Shown here: in pieces, positions 14,567-26,960 of the stretch
Layout of the letters: every line of letters begins with the position of its first letter
Position numbering within the stretch: position 1 is the stretch's first letter
Assembly: GCA_037975125.1 (NCBI GenBank)
Contig: CM075850.1
Span: forward strand, 68,024,890-68,088,889
Source: Latrodectus hesperus
Taxonomy: Eukaryota > Arthropoda > Arachnida > Araneae > Theridiidae
Direction of reading: 5' to 3'
Length of the DNA: 64,000 nucleotides
Notes under the pieces: generated by a model
What the model was told of the DNA's origin: nothing
Databases searched by the model: none
What the model saw: only the letters and a program-made list of their open reading frames with translations
Position numbers and translations under genes: made by a program

Positions 14567-16117
14567 ATTGTTTAAGAAAATAAGTTATGAGCGTTACAGA
14601 AAATGATGCAAAAAAGGAGTGTAATAATAGTTTTCTATAAAGTATTCTTAACATCTAAAGACTTGGTTCTGATCCAGTCATAGAGTTTGAACATGCCTTG
14701 ATATGAATTGATTGCTGTTTAAAGTAATCTACGTTTTAGTCCTAAATCCCTACCAATTCTACTGCTAGAAGGAAATATAAAGTATTTTATGAAAGAATGA
14801 ATAAAAATTTATTCATTTATAACATGAATAAAAGTGATTTTGTTTTTACAAAGGTTATTTCCTATGGAAAATCTGATCGTTTGTAATTTGATAAGTGAAG
14901 GAATTACTTTAAACCCAAAATTATCCCATTTGCATCTTTTATTGATATTTGATGAATTATAATTTAATCACCTTTCTCTATAAATCAATAATACTTAACC
15001 TTAAATTAGAAGTCAAATTAACGCCCATTTGTGAAAAGAAAAGGTAACAAAAAATACTTAATCGCATCTCTTAACAGACAATTTTTACCGTGCTTTCGAC
15101 ACATTATAAAGACATTGACACCAAACATTTGGTGCTATTAAAGGTATTTGAGCTGATTTGAGTATACTGAATTATTTGACGCAGTGGTTTTTTTATCTTT
15201 TCAAAACATCAGAATGTCAAATTAGTAATTTGAAACCATTGTTAATTCTAGTTACCACAATAGGTCTCACAGTTAAGATTCTAAAAGTTTCTCTGAAGTG
15301 AAAAAGCTCTCTCTTTTCTTCACAATACATTGGAATACTGGATAAAATTTCCTATGGCTACTCTTCATGGGGAAAAATGCTACATGTTCACATCAACTTA
15401 TATTCGCTGATTATCAGTGATGATTGATTCAATCGATAAAATTATTATTTTAATTTATCTATAAAAATGTCTATGAGCATATGAGACGCTTCAACTTTTA
15501 ACAAAATCCTCAGTTATACATTTATTGAATTTCTCTTTTAAGAAATATTCTATTTTTACACCATGCGGAGGAAATCGCAAAGACAAAAACTAAAGCAACA
15601 ACAAATATTCATGTCTGGTTACAAATACCATAATAACATAGTAACAAATTCCAAACAATATTGGGACAATAATATCTCTTTAAAAAATGAAGTTCCCATT
15701 ACCTTCTGATCTTGAGTTCTGCATTAGGTATTTAAGAAGTATTGTTTTTATATATTTGACATGCAATATTCACATAAGATTACCAACCTGCAGTACAATC
15801 ATTTTGAATGAGCATCATAGTTGAAATAAGAGTTACAATTCGAGATTACTTAAATCTAAAGTTAAGAATTTCATGAAACATCGGTTGTTCATCTACTTGT
15901 GAAAATTACTAACTGCCAAGTTTAAAAATTTTGATACAACAGGTCAGAAAAATTCTTGTATTTAAAGATGAACACTAAATCAAATCATTACTTATCACGA
16001 ATGGGCAAATTCATATGTAGTAATAGTCCTTCAAATACTGCAATGAAGAATTACATCCGTAATATTTCAGGGATCATGGCCTACATATCATATCACATTC
16101 TGTGATATGATGCTTAG
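14567..16117. other. AT-rich non-coding DNA
   Basis: No gene. About 14595-14640 (GAAAATGATGCAAAAAAGGA) partly repeats 14328-14370 (GATGATGCAGAAAAGGAA) on the other side of the SINE. No other structure is recognised. Confidence 0.5.
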
Positions 16118-16350
16118 AAGTAGAATATGTTCCATAACACATTCAATAACAAGTAGAATATGTTCTATAACACATACAATAACAAGTAGAATATGTTCCA
16201 CAACACATTCAATAACAAGCAGAATATGTTACATAACACATTCAGTAACAAGTAGAATATGTTCCATAACATATTCAATAGCAAGTAGAATAGGTTCCAT
16301 AGCATATTCAACAACACAAGTAGTATATGTTCCATAACATATTCTACTTC
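16118..16350 (+). repeat. 33-bp minisatellite, seven units
   Basis: The unit begins AAGTAGAATATGTTCCATAA and ends CACATTCAATAAC. Copies start at 16118, 16151, 16184, 16217, 16250, 16283 and 16318; the sixth unit is 35 bp and the last ends CATATTCTACTTC. Each unit carries an imperfect palindrome (GAATATGTT / AACATATTC). Because 33 is a multiple of three, a 76-codon frame (16107-16337) stays open as an 11-residue repeat (SRICSITHSIT); I read this as a by-product of the period, not a gene. Within-array divergence is low to moderate. Confidence 0.95.
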
Positions 16351-17298
16351 TAATCTTCCAACAATAATATAATTAAATTGTGTGTCAGGTTGGGAGCACT
16401 ATGGCTTTATCTGATGTGTTACCAAGAAGTTTTTCCTGAACCTCAATTATATTCAACTCTATTTCATAAAGAATTTGTAGATTATTTATCCTCATATTAG
16501 AGTCTAAAATTTAAATATGATTACTGAATTTTTTTACCATTAACATATGTACTTTTTATCTTTGTATCTATATGGTAAACTACTTTCATGCACAAAATAT
16601 TAATCCCTCATTTTAGACAAAAAAAATTTCTTCAAACGATTGGCATACTTTGTGAGTTTAGTTTGGCTATTCATGCACGTAACTTCATGCAAAATTTTCG
16701 ATGTTGTACAACTTTCAAATGGACTTCTTTTTTCATATGTTTATTTATTTTCAAAATAATTGCATCAAATTCCATGTTTTGAATCTAGAACTTCTATAAG
16801 TCAATGTACCATGCTTTTGTTTTCTTTTACGTAAACATCAATTTTATAAAATTACTTTAAATTTTTGCAAATGAAATAGTAGTAGTTTTGTACATTACAT
16901 GTATGTACACATACTTACACATATGTTAGATTTCCCTAGAAGTCGATGAAATTTTCTATACAGGTAAAATGCAGCTCCACCCCACTTCCCAATTCCAATG
17001 AAAAATAGCTTGATGACAATTTTCCCCGGGCAGGTAGAATGGCTGTTAGTGACAAATAGAATGGCTTGCACAAAGCCAATTCAACCTTTTGTGGTTTCTT
17101 CTTTTAGAGTGGGCTAAGAAATAAATATACAAGTTAAAACCAAGGATCATTAATATTCTTGAAAATGATATTTGCAAATGTTCCAGTTAAGATGTTCGGA
17201 AGGACAGAGGAGTCTGTTCCTGAAAGATTTAGACAATGCTTGAAAAATGCAAGTGAATATCTCAAAGCGTAACATCGTAATATAAGAAAACCTAATGA

Positions 17299-17301
<3 letters not shown>
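16351..17301. other. AT-rich non-coding DNA
   Basis: No gene. 16960-17110 is less AT-rich (CTCCACCCCACTTCCC, TTTTCCCCGGGCAGG) with the direct repeat GTAGAATGGCTGTTAGTGAC / AAATAGAATGGCTTG near 17034-17070. The 64-codon frame at 16588-16782 has no motif. Confidence 0.5.

Positions 17302-17351
<50 letters not shown>
17302..17351. repeat. (AT)25 microsatellite
   Basis: A perfect AT run of about 50 bp. Confidence 0.98.
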
Positions 17352-17354
<3 letters not shown>

Positions 17355-18837
17355 AATTGCTTGTGCTTTTTAATAATCATTTTCTTTCGGATACAAAAGT
17401 TTTATATTTCCTCCTCTCCATTTGGATCTTAAAAATAATTAATATCTAACAACGTATCATTCCAGTTTCTACTTGAATATTTGTTCAAAGAATAATCTTT
17501 TATGTATTCTTCAATAGAAACCAAAGAAGAAATTCTCTCTTATATACCTAGAGATGATACCATATTTTTTCTACATTCTAGATGAGAAAGCTGAAATAAT
17601 AGCAGCGTTTTTGTAGAAGAAAGGTGGAGTTGTAATGGGTTGTTTAATCTAATTTTTTTCCCTATAAAAACATTCCGTTGGGTGTGGAATTAACCAATTA
17701 TGGAACTCTCTGTTCTATCAAATATGCTTCCTTTATTAAAGATAAAACATACAGAATATGGAGTTCTAATTTGTGGCTGGATGAAGAATAACAGGAAAAA
17801 AAAACTTTATCAAATTAAGTAATCCTCAAACTCATATTTTAACAGCCTTGTGTTATTATATCTGCAAAACCATTGCATTTTTCATTAGGATAAAAGCTAC
17901 TTATTACAAGTTAGATTTTTTCAAGGAATTTATACACTTATTTAATCGCTTCGCTATTTGTAAAACTTATGCTTTTATTTTTTAAATGAATAGTGTTTAA
18001 TTGCACGTGTGTTGTTGAATTCTTAAGAAAACTAACATTTTTATATTTTATCTTATTTTGAAATTAATATAAATTTATGTATGTACTTGATTCTGATTTG
18101 GTAACTTCATTGGTTTATCTTTTAATAATTTCGAAATACCGAGTAAAATAAGTGAAATAATGAGGTTCTCGTTCATTATAACGTAAAAAAGAAATCAAAT
18201 AATATCATGTAAAACTAGTTTTAAGACTAATAAACAGTTTATATAAGGATAAGAAACTCAATAATATGAAAATGATAATTATAATATTCATTTTCTCGAA
18301 TTCTTATTGAAATTTATTTTACTACAAAATGATTTTATTTATATGTAATATGTATTTTTTTCCATAAGTGTTTTTATTATACAGATAATAATAACAATTT
18401 TTAAAATTTTTAGGCTTGATTTATCAAAATTTTGCATTTGAAATCAGACATGGATTTTCTTATACTCTTTTATTTTCTTGTTAAATTGAATTTTAATATC
18501 TTACTTATAAGTCAATTAATTCTTTTTCATCTCTATAGTAACAAAGAAATATATATCTTCGATTTTTTCTCTTCAACCAATAGAATTTAGTTTTCATAAT
18601 ACACATTATTAGATTTTTGCACTTTAAAGTAATAAGTTTTTGCATCTAATTTTGAGATTACTTTTTGCTGTATGGAACAGGCATTGCTGTTTAATTTTTG
18701 AGTGCTTTTGTCTTCTAATTTTATAGTTTTCTTTTGTCTATGCATTAAGTGTTAACATAAGAAAAAAGTAAAGTAAGAAGGCAAATGAAAAACAATAAAT
18801 AAAATAGTAATAATTTTTTAAAAAGCAGGGAATAAAA

Positions 18838-18844
<7 letters not shown>
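17352..18844. other. AT-rich non-coding DNA
   Basis: No gene, RNA or mobile element recognised. Confidence 0.55.

Positions 18845-18911
<67 letters not shown>
18845..18911. repeat. (TA)33 microsatellite
   Basis: A perfect TA run of about 67 bp, preceded by TGTG. Confidence 0.98.
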
Positions 18912-18914
<3 letters not shown>

Positions 18915-21119
18915 AAATTTTTCATAATATTCAGAAGTCAGTTTGAATTAAGACATTTTTCCTTAAAGTATAAAAATTAAAATGACACTACTTTGTCACT
19001 ATTCCATATGAGGCTAAAACCATAAGCATTTGATGATATTAGGTATTATGAGGACGAAATTTGCCTGTCAGAAATCACGTGCAATATCGTTTCAATAACA
19101 AGATGCCTTATTTTAATATTTCAAGAATAGAGTATGAATAACTACCTTAAACAAAGACAAAAAACGATAAAAAAAAACGTTTAAATTTTATAGGATATTT
19201 TTTCTTGAGTATATTGAAGCATGAAAACTTGCGTGTTTTTAGAAACCAATTATCACAATAAAAGAAAATAATTATCAACAATCTACTTCTGATTATTATA
19301 GAGTGAGAATTTTTATAGTGAAGTATAGATTTTATCTACAACTAATTTAAACTAATTTTTTCAAATTCAAATTTTAATGATTTTAAATTCAAATTTTAAA
19401 TTTTAAATGAATATGAACTTACATTTAGAAGTAAATAATTAATTTGTTTATTCGTATGTCTATTTTCATTTATTGTTTTCGGTCTTCATATCTTTATTTT
19501 AGCAAAATTAATAATTTAATATGTGTGTGAAAACTAAAAGTACAATAATTAATTAAAAAGGAATTCCTTGTTCAATTAACAATCAAGCATTAAACAATTC
19601 AATGCAGCTCTAAATTCTATTTGCTTGTGTTAGCATTCTAAATTTAACGTGTTAATAAATTCAAGCCATGCTAATTGTGATAACCAAATAAAGTAAAAAT
19701 AGCGCTTAATCTACAATAGCCTACAGTCAAACAAAAAATTTAAGAGAACAAAGGATATTAAAAGGGAATAAGTTAGCTAACTTTTGTCTCTTTCCTCTTA
19801 TTCATTATTTATCTTAACGCGATGCTTAAAAAGAAGGGGTGGGGGAAGGAGTGGAAAGAGTGAGCCTTTTTCGGACTGATAGCATTTCTTCTACTAGAGA
19901 AACTGTAGCTTGTTGCAAATATTACAATAGTCAGATGACTTTTTTATAGCTTCAGGGAAGTTCTTTTTTCCCGTATTTTCTTTAGTTTTTTTCCCTTTGG
20001 ATCCTTATTTTTATTCCCTTTTTTTATTCGTATGAGGCGAAGTGTAGCGAAAATTAAAGATATCTCTTAAAGAGATACCTTTCTTTATGGCTATTTGATA
20101 TTTTTATGCGCAAATGTTGACTAAGAGAGAATGAGTTATAAAGAAAATTATTGCGCGAGAAGCTGAAGTAAGAAAAAAGTTACATTGATTAAGCTGATAA
20201 AAACGACTGAATTATTTTATGGATTATTTCCTTAAGAAACGTCTTTAATATTTTTTGCATACAGTATTTCCTAATAATCATAAATTTAAATGTATTATTT
20301 CTTAGCACTAATTTTTCGATGATTTAATTATGAAATTCTTTTTATAATTTGAAAGATTTTATTAACATTAATTTTATTAGTCAAAATATATTGCTTGCAT
20401 ACTTAAAACAGTGAATTCTTTTTAATTTTTCTGGCATTATACTTTTGCCTTTATAATGCGGTGAGCACCTAGGATGTTTTTTACATCTAATTATACAGAT
20501 AATTATTTCTGTGTATTTTTTAGAAAATAATTCAGAATACCCATTACGAAAAAAATTAAGTCATGCTTTAATTTCCATTGATTCTGCGGATATATTTCTC
20601 TTTAATGGAATATGACAATTTAATATATTGGAAAATTTATATAAGTTTTATGCAATTACAAAAGTAATCCCAAAGTAAAATTGAAGTCATTCCATTATGC
20701 TTACGTTCATGTCCACAGTGGAATTAAACGGTGTAATTCTTTGCTTGATTTATTGAGTACAACCACATTCTTAGCTAAACTTTTATGTGCTTAAGTACTA
20801 CAACACCTTATTGGGTAAAGTATAACTACTATCGAAGTCCCTTACACCATATGCACAAAAAATTCCAAAGTAAACCATGTTGAAGAAAGGAATTAATATA
20901 CAATTAATAAAGCACTAAAATATATAAATTATTATTTTGTTATAAAATTACTTAACTAATTAAGATATTAATTAAGTGAGTTATTTTATACGAAATATAA
21001 TTTTTTATAAGCAAAATTGCGATGAAATCATCTTACGAAAATAATGTTATTTCCACATCTAATAAATTAGAAACTTTTTTTACAGATGATTTATATATAT
21101 GTATATATATAAGTGACGT
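18912..21119. other. AT-rich non-coding DNA
   Basis: No gene. 19800-20060 holds purine- and pyrimidine-rich runs (GAAGGGGTGGGGGAAGGAG; TTTTTTCCCGTATTTTC) that stand out from the flanks but resemble no known feature. Confidence 0.5.
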
Positions 21120-21660
21120 TTAATAGCAATCATTATTGCTTTCTTCTGGACTTAGAAACCGATGAAGATTAATTCGATTAATCAATCGCAGCGTCAGCAT
21201 TGCATGTTGCGACACGAAATGGCAATAAATATTGCGGCTTCTGTCTAAAATAAAACTCTCGTGATATGTGAAAAGAATCGAAAATATATAAGAGAAAAAA
21301 TTTTGTTCGAAAACCATCTGAAGAACCTTTTGATTTGATGACACTTTTGTCGGATTTCGATGTGGCAAGAAGCCAAGTTGGTTTCAGATATCTCGCTCGG
21401 TTATATAAAAAGATTTTCGTGTAAAGGGGAAAATACAGATAAAAAACTTCTATTGCCAACTAGTGCTACACTGTAATTTAAGCTGCGGGAAGTAATTTTT
21501 TTCGCAGTTTCGTGTAAAGCTATATTTAAGGGGATGGGGTGAATTGTCCAGGACCGTAGCCAAATTATTCGGCTAAAAGGCTAACGTATTTTTTTGCAGC
21601 GCTGTATTATCTACGATATTACTCGCGCCCTATTCCCATTAATTTTGATGAATGAGGTTA
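21120..21660. other. block of mixed base composition with antiparallel small frames
   Basis: Scattered CpG and higher GC than the flanks (CGCAGCGTCAGCATTGC, GATATCTCGCTCGG, GGGGATGGGGTG, ACTCGCGCCC). Two overlapping minus-strand frames of 82 and 93 codons (21120-21368, 21178-21459) are open, but neither shows a domain, and both rely on doubtful starts. Best guess is conserved non-coding DNA or a decayed repeat. Confidence 0.3.
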
Positions 21661-22278
21661 AAAATCATTGAATACTTTTTGAGAAATATTACACCTTTCT
21701 CTTTTTACGAAATACATTGAATCCTATTTAGGAATGGTGATAAATTTCCGAGACATTAAAAATTTATCTAAAACATAGGGTCAACTATAGCTTGAAAGAG
21801 AGGTAAAGGCATCGCTCTTAATGGCCTTGATGTGATTTATAGTTTCTTTTAAAATTATCATAATAATATAATAATATTGTTGTAATTCACATATGATATA
21901 CAATTTTTTGGTTTAATGTTTATCAAATAGAAAATGTGATGGCTTAGGAAAAGATGCGATGGCCAATTCTCGCTTTTTATTATGAATATAAAAATGTAAC
22001 TTCACATCACATCAACTCCTTACAATTGTTTCAAAATTAAAAGCGCTAACACACAGGCACAGATTTTGACAAATATTTGAGTCTAACCAAATTGTCATAT
22101 AATATATCAAATATTTTAAAATTATTTTACATAACTCCCTGCTAATTTAAATGAAGCAAAAAGGCTAAGTACCAGAAGCATTAAATAAAAAAAAGCGGTG
22201 CAGAAGCTATCTTATTCGGAAATTGCTTTCTATAAAGTTCGAGTTTTCTCAGAATATCGTGTTGTATCTCAAATAAAA
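21661..22278. other. AT-rich non-coding DNA
   Basis: Nothing recognised, except that the open frame containing the next feature already begins at 22198. Confidence 0.5.
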
Positions 22279-22440
22279 ATGAAGAAATGCTTACTAGCAA
22301 ATTTTGATAGAGGAAAAATCGTTGCCGATAGAGAATGGGAAAAATCGATCCAATATTGCTGCTCGCATTGGTTGAAATCCAATTAGAGTCATAATATGTA
22401 AGATTATTGAAATGACATCACAAATGTTGTTTCAAGACTC
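22279..22440 (+). pseudogene. Tc1-like transposase N-terminal HTH remnant
   Basis: From 22295 the frame reads LANFDRGKIVADREWEKSIQ, which fits the first helix of Tc1-like paired-type DNA-binding domains (consensus L-xx-FERGRIIGLREAG-S). One frame over, AATATTGCTGCTCGCATTGG gives NIAARIG, then a stop, then NPIRVI: the second helix (DIAARIGR-x-TV). The remnant therefore carries a frameshift near 22355 and a stop inside the HTH. I could not follow the catalytic domain further downstream. It would have bound transposon termini; this copy is dead. Confidence 0.65.
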
Positions 22441-22589
22441 TTACATATGATGCTTTGTTTTGGCTCACTTTAGTGAAAATAACGTGAAATGCTTTCAATT
22501 AATGCGGGATGAAGCCTTTAGTTCCGACGCCGATATTGATCAATCTATACATATTTCAGGATCACTTCGGCCTACTGACTGAACAACGC

Positions 22590-22770
22590 GTAAAGTCCCG
22601 ACTTCGATCTCTACTGTTATGGAATAACGGGAAATGGGTGTTGCATTTTTATTTTTTGCATGTCGAGGTGGTTGTTTGAGAGTCCTTCAGCTTTTGTCAT
22701 TTGTAAATTTGGCCCACTGTCAATGAAAAGTCCTCTCAGAAATAAGAAGCTTGAGGTATGTTCAAATGTC
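22590..22770 (+). repeat. diverged interspersed repeat, copy 2
   Basis: Shares an ordered pair of segments with 10741-10899 (AATAACGGGAAATGGG and CCACTGTCAATGAAAAGT), with about 95 bp more between them, including GCATGTCGAGGTGGTTG. The preceding stretch 22500-22600 (TTCCGACGCCGATATTGATC) is also GC-richer and may belong to the same repeat. Family unknown; a SINE or transposon fragment is possible. Confidence 0.4.
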
Positions 22771-22795
22771 TCAGAACAACTTCTTACTTTTGTAT

Positions 22796-22849
22796 ATTAA
22801 TCAAGATTTTGGGGTTTCATTTTAACATGAAATCAAGATCTTGATTAAT
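22796..22849. repeat. 54-bp imperfect palindrome
   Basis: ATTAATCAAGAT (22796-22807) pairs perfectly with 22838-22849. Inside, TTTCAT (about 22815) pairs with ATGAAA (about 22827), leaving a small internal loop and a 6-nt apical loop. The product is a long hairpin in DNA or RNA. Confidence 0.85.
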
Positions 22850-24229
22850 GTACCTAATTTTTCTAAGACTAAAATAGTTATTCATAATATTTTACGTCAC
22901 TAGTTGTTCAAAAAAGTAGGAAATGGATATAAACTGTGATCATTCATTTTTTTTAAATGACATATTTTTGTGGAGAAAAATTTGTTGAGAAACACATTTT
23001 ATGCATCACATAATCTGTTTTTTTCTAAATGTAGAAAATTTAAGTTTTTTTTTTTGCATTAGATCTCTAGTATCCTAATAATTAATTAAAAAATTTTAAT
23101 TTTCTAATTAATTTTGATTTTTTAAATAATCAGTATCAATATTAAAATATTGTTATGATATTTTACACAATTCTAATTATTACATAAAACAATGTGTGAT
23201 TTTTTGAAAATAATATTTGTTTTCAATATTTTCAAAATGAACAGCTTACGGTTAAAATGAACAGTAAACATTGCCCAAAACTATTAGATAATCAAACAAA
23301 AAGTGAAGAAATCGATTATGGCAGAATCACTCATGAACATAAAATGGAGAGTGCACGTTTTACAATAAGTAATGCAGAAAAAGAGATGAATATTTCAGAA
23401 ATAAAATTTTTTTGTTAGCTTAATAAGAATATAAAAATATACTTCTGAGAAACAATCTGGCTATATGCAAATAACAAAAATTTATATTTTGGAAATGAGG
23501 AAAGATATTTGATATGAAGTGTTTTCTTCTTGAAGAAATAAAATTTTCGAGCAAGGGTTCTTCATGAATGTGATCACTTTAATCATTAAGATACAGGGAA
23601 ATATTGTTCCCTTCTTAAAAAGTATCAAGATGTCAAGTTCTGTAGAAGATTTGGTAATGGCACCTCATCTACATGTATTCCAATCACGAGAACATGTTGC
23701 CACTCTATACATAGTACTATTTCAGTTTAAAATTTGTTCAGTAAATTATTAACAGTACGAATTTTTGTATTATAAAATGCATTAAAATAAAAGAATCCTC
23801 AATTGCTACAGGGTGAGTTAGGACATGAGGTTTCATTACACTGTTTACATTCCTCTGACCACCAAATATCTCTTTTAAATAATATGCCTTCCTACAAGTT
23901 TTTGTAAAGTGATTCTACTTGACATAATCAAATCAATGCGTCTGAAATTTAAGAATGAAAAACGTGGTGTCATTTTAAGTGTTTTTTTTTCTTTTTACGT
24001 CAAAAAAAGTCTAGTGTCATACCTCAAACAGAATAAGAACTTATCAATAAGCAACACTTATTGGAGAGTCTTGATTTTGCTTGAAATGTGACATTAGATT
24101 ATTTTGCATCTAATCTCGATGCTCAGCAACCCATCTTCTCCTATCCACACAGTGCTTCAATATCATTAACATATACATAATTGGCTACATGCATGGTGAC
24201 CACCCCGAGGAAATCTATTTCAGTTCATT
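22850..24229. other. AT-rich non-coding DNA
   Basis: No gene. The short frames at 23564-23752 and 23909-24091 have no recognisable domain. The AATGAACAG motif is repeated twice near 23237-23263. Confidence 0.5.
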
Positions 24230-24475
24230 TCATTTGAAAATTTTCGTCTTTGTTGTGAAGAGGCAGCCGAATGGAATGGCCTTATGTTTGATAATTTGTG
24301 GATAACCATTCCATTCATAGTGTGGTTCGGAATCCACTTTAAACTTTAAGATCCGGTCTAATAAGCTCTCAGGTCCCAAAAATGACTGTTGAGTGACCAA
24401 TAAACTATTCACCCCTTTGCCAAGAGAAACTATCTCAGCAGTTGAAAAGCTTTGTCTATTCTGTCCCGTTAATTG
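24230..24475 (-). other. unrecognised open frame, possible decayed coding fragment
   Basis: A minus-strand frame stays open for about 82 codons, from the stop near 24476 to the stop at 24230, with no ATG start (it would need GTG or TTG). Composition is less Ile/Phe/Tyr-biased than chance frames nearby and includes QQSFLGPESLLDRILKFKVD and SEPHYEWNGYPQII. I do not recognise the family. The GC content (about 40%) also stands above the flanks. It could be a fragment of a retroelement, an exon, or coincidence; I see no clear splice signals. Confidence 0.3.
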
Positions 24476-26238
24476 TTAACAGGATATATCAATCATATTT
24501 TGATTTTACAACATTTGAACCATTTTGTCCTGGTCCCCGTTTAATATTCTGTATTTCTTGGATTTAAATCCTTAGCTTTGAAGTTGTATTTTTGAATATC
24601 TTTTGTTTTCTCATATTCAAATATCCTGATTACATGCCAAGCTTGGAAATTCAGTAAATTATGTTATCATATTTTAAATGTACTTTTTCGAGAGAAACAA
24701 AAGCTTTAAAACTGAATATCTAGATTAATGTAGTGAAAAAAATCTTTTGTAAAATCGGGCATGATCGCTTCACTTATCTTACTGGTTTTTGAAGCCATAA
24801 ACGTTGATCTACATAATTTTGTTTCTATTTTCAGCTGCATTTTAAATTATGGATATTTTAAGTGACATATTGGTTATTGACTTTAAGCTTTTACATAATT
24901 TCATCAAAACCAATAGTTCTTTAGATTTTAATATGTAATTTAAATTTTATCCTATTATAGATATAACTTGAAAAATAATATTTAATTCGTTATAAAATTA
25001 TGTAAATAAAGTTCTTTCAAATATTAGAATCCTTTATATTTTAGACACAACTTTTTTTGGTGGAGCAAATTTGATAATCTCAAATTTTTTCACTCTGAAT
25101 CATCTGAGATTTTCACATTTTTTTCCCTTATTTTTCATACGAATTTTAATGCCTATTATAAATTTCTATAAATATTAAAATTTTGTTTTTTTTAAGAATA
25201 GAATGGATTGTTATTTAATAGCTGTTATGTTAATATCACGATCTGCTCATTATCATTGCATGATTGTCATAATTGACACATGGCATCATTATGACATGAA
25301 TCATAAATATTTAATTTTGTGAAATATCTAAAAATTGCATTTCTATTTGGCATGTCATGTTTAGTAGTTTCGTAGTAAAACAGGCTTCTCAATTTAGACA
25401 AGTCAAATTAATAGGAAATTAAAGAAATGTTTATATTTACTTATTTTTGCATAAGTAATAATTCCTGCAATAGAAGATGTTTGAAAATATAAAATTTTTC
25501 TTTAAATAACTGTATTTTTTGAGAGCAGAATATTTTCATTTTTATTATAAAATCTAATATAAGAATAAATTATTCGATACCATAAATTATTTTGATGCGA
25601 TCCTTTCTTGATACTGAAAAGAAATAATCATGTGATCAAATGCTATGAATTGATTGGCTGAGGTATCAGAGAGGATCCGGACTCCATGAACTTTGATGAG
25701 GGATCTTGTGAAAAAATCCGGATTCTGTAGTTTTTCCGGAAGGAAAGAACACGTGATTGATACTAGTTGAGTTAATCAACACTTTGGTTTAGGGGAAAAA
25801 AAAGCGGAAAAAACAAGGAATTTGTGTGTTTTTCTTATATAATTTAGTAACAATGAAAAGATTTCATTATCTGTGTTCATCCTTGCATTTTCAGTACTCG
25901 ATCACTTCATTTTTGTAAACCGAATAGATTTAAAAAGGATTATTTTTATTTCACTAAAGCCAAATTTTAATAATTTATTCTTTATCAATATATAAATTGA
26001 AAATTTGATAAAATATAATCCATTGGTAAATCATGTTTTTAAATAATATTAAAAACGTAAAATATAGTGAGTGTGACAGAGACATAGGCAAATGCTGATT
26101 GATGGAAAAAAAGAATGCAATATAAAAATGCATATAAATTACATTTTATATGAAAATTATGACATCAAAATTTTTTAAAAATTAAATTCTTCCTTTTACG
26201 CAGATTTTTAACTGCCTGGTAGCTTGTCGTCTTTGTGC
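24476..26238. other. AT-rich non-coding DNA
   Basis: No gene recognised. 25650-25780 is less AT-rich (GAGGATCCGGACTCC, TTTTTCCGGAAGGAAAG) without further signal. Confidence 0.5.
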
Positions 26239-26315
26239 ATCATACCAGTAATAATTCTAAATATTACTGGTATGATGTATAGATGCTATACATCATACCA
26301 GTAATATTTAGAATT
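26239..26315. repeat. perfect 30-bp-arm palindrome with a third inverted arm copy
   Basis: The arms 26253-26282 and 26286-26315 are exact reverse complements separated by only 3 nt (ATG). Just upstream, 26239-26253 (CATCATACCAGTAAT) is another copy of the right-arm segment and pairs with 26263-26278. The same 15-mer thus appears as right, left, right in 77 bp. Two alternative hairpins compete. No open frame or transposon terminus is associated. Confidence 0.97.
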
Positions 26316-26559
26316 TAAGACACTTGCAGGTATAGATACATACTATTCTATAGAATATAATACTGTGTTACGGTTGCATACAATTAAAGAAATGTACATA
26401 ATTTGTTAATTGGAAATGAATTTTTCTTTTTCTTTAAAATAAAGTGTAAAAAATAATAAATTTTTTTAAGAATTTAATTTTTGAATTTATTAAAAGTGTA
26501 TGCAATTGATTAAAATTTAATTTTTTTACAACACTATTGCGGGAATGAAATGCACAGCC
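26316..26559. other. AT-rich non-coding DNA
   Basis: Nothing recognised. Confidence 0.5.
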
Positions 26560-26960
26560 TCAGTTAAATATATTTATTGAAGCTCAATTGATAGAGGACT
26601 AACATTTCTTATTAGCAACTGCAAAATAGACTTCCTGCACGATTTCCACAATAAAAAGACACATCAAAATCCTTGCCACACTATCGTTTCCCTTATGAAA
26701 CTTTCGTTGCAAATAAAGACTGATCAGCCTTGAAGAGTATAGAAATGACTAAGACAGTCTAGACAATCGACTTGTAGCGAAGTGAAAAGAGGCAAAGTCA
26801 AGTAAATGGGCAGATAGCGTGCTTCAAGAAGAATCACACGCAAGAATCAAATCCATGGAACAGCAGTCTCAGCGGCTTATGTACGGGATTCGTCGCCAAA
26901 TGTCATGCCACAACGAAATGTCGGCGATAACGGAAAAGTAATACATTCAAGCAAACACCG
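26560..26960. other. block of mixed base composition, unassigned
   Basis: Near-balanced composition with segments such as GAGGCAAAGTCAAG, GGCAGATAGCGTGC, GTCTCAGCGGCTTATG and TTCGTCGCCAAATGTCATGC. No frame longer than 60 codons. Could be a repeat unknown to me or conserved non-coding DNA. Confidence 0.3.

Noticed and set aside
16107..16337. 76-codon repetitive frame as a Cys-containing repeat protein
   Set aside because: It stays open because the DNA repeat period is 33; the sixth unit breaks the period, and there is no flanking coding sequence.
16118..16350. CRISPR-like array of 33-bp repeats
   Set aside because: The units are contiguous with no unique spacers, and the sequence is eukaryotic. 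The same holds for 60965-61063.
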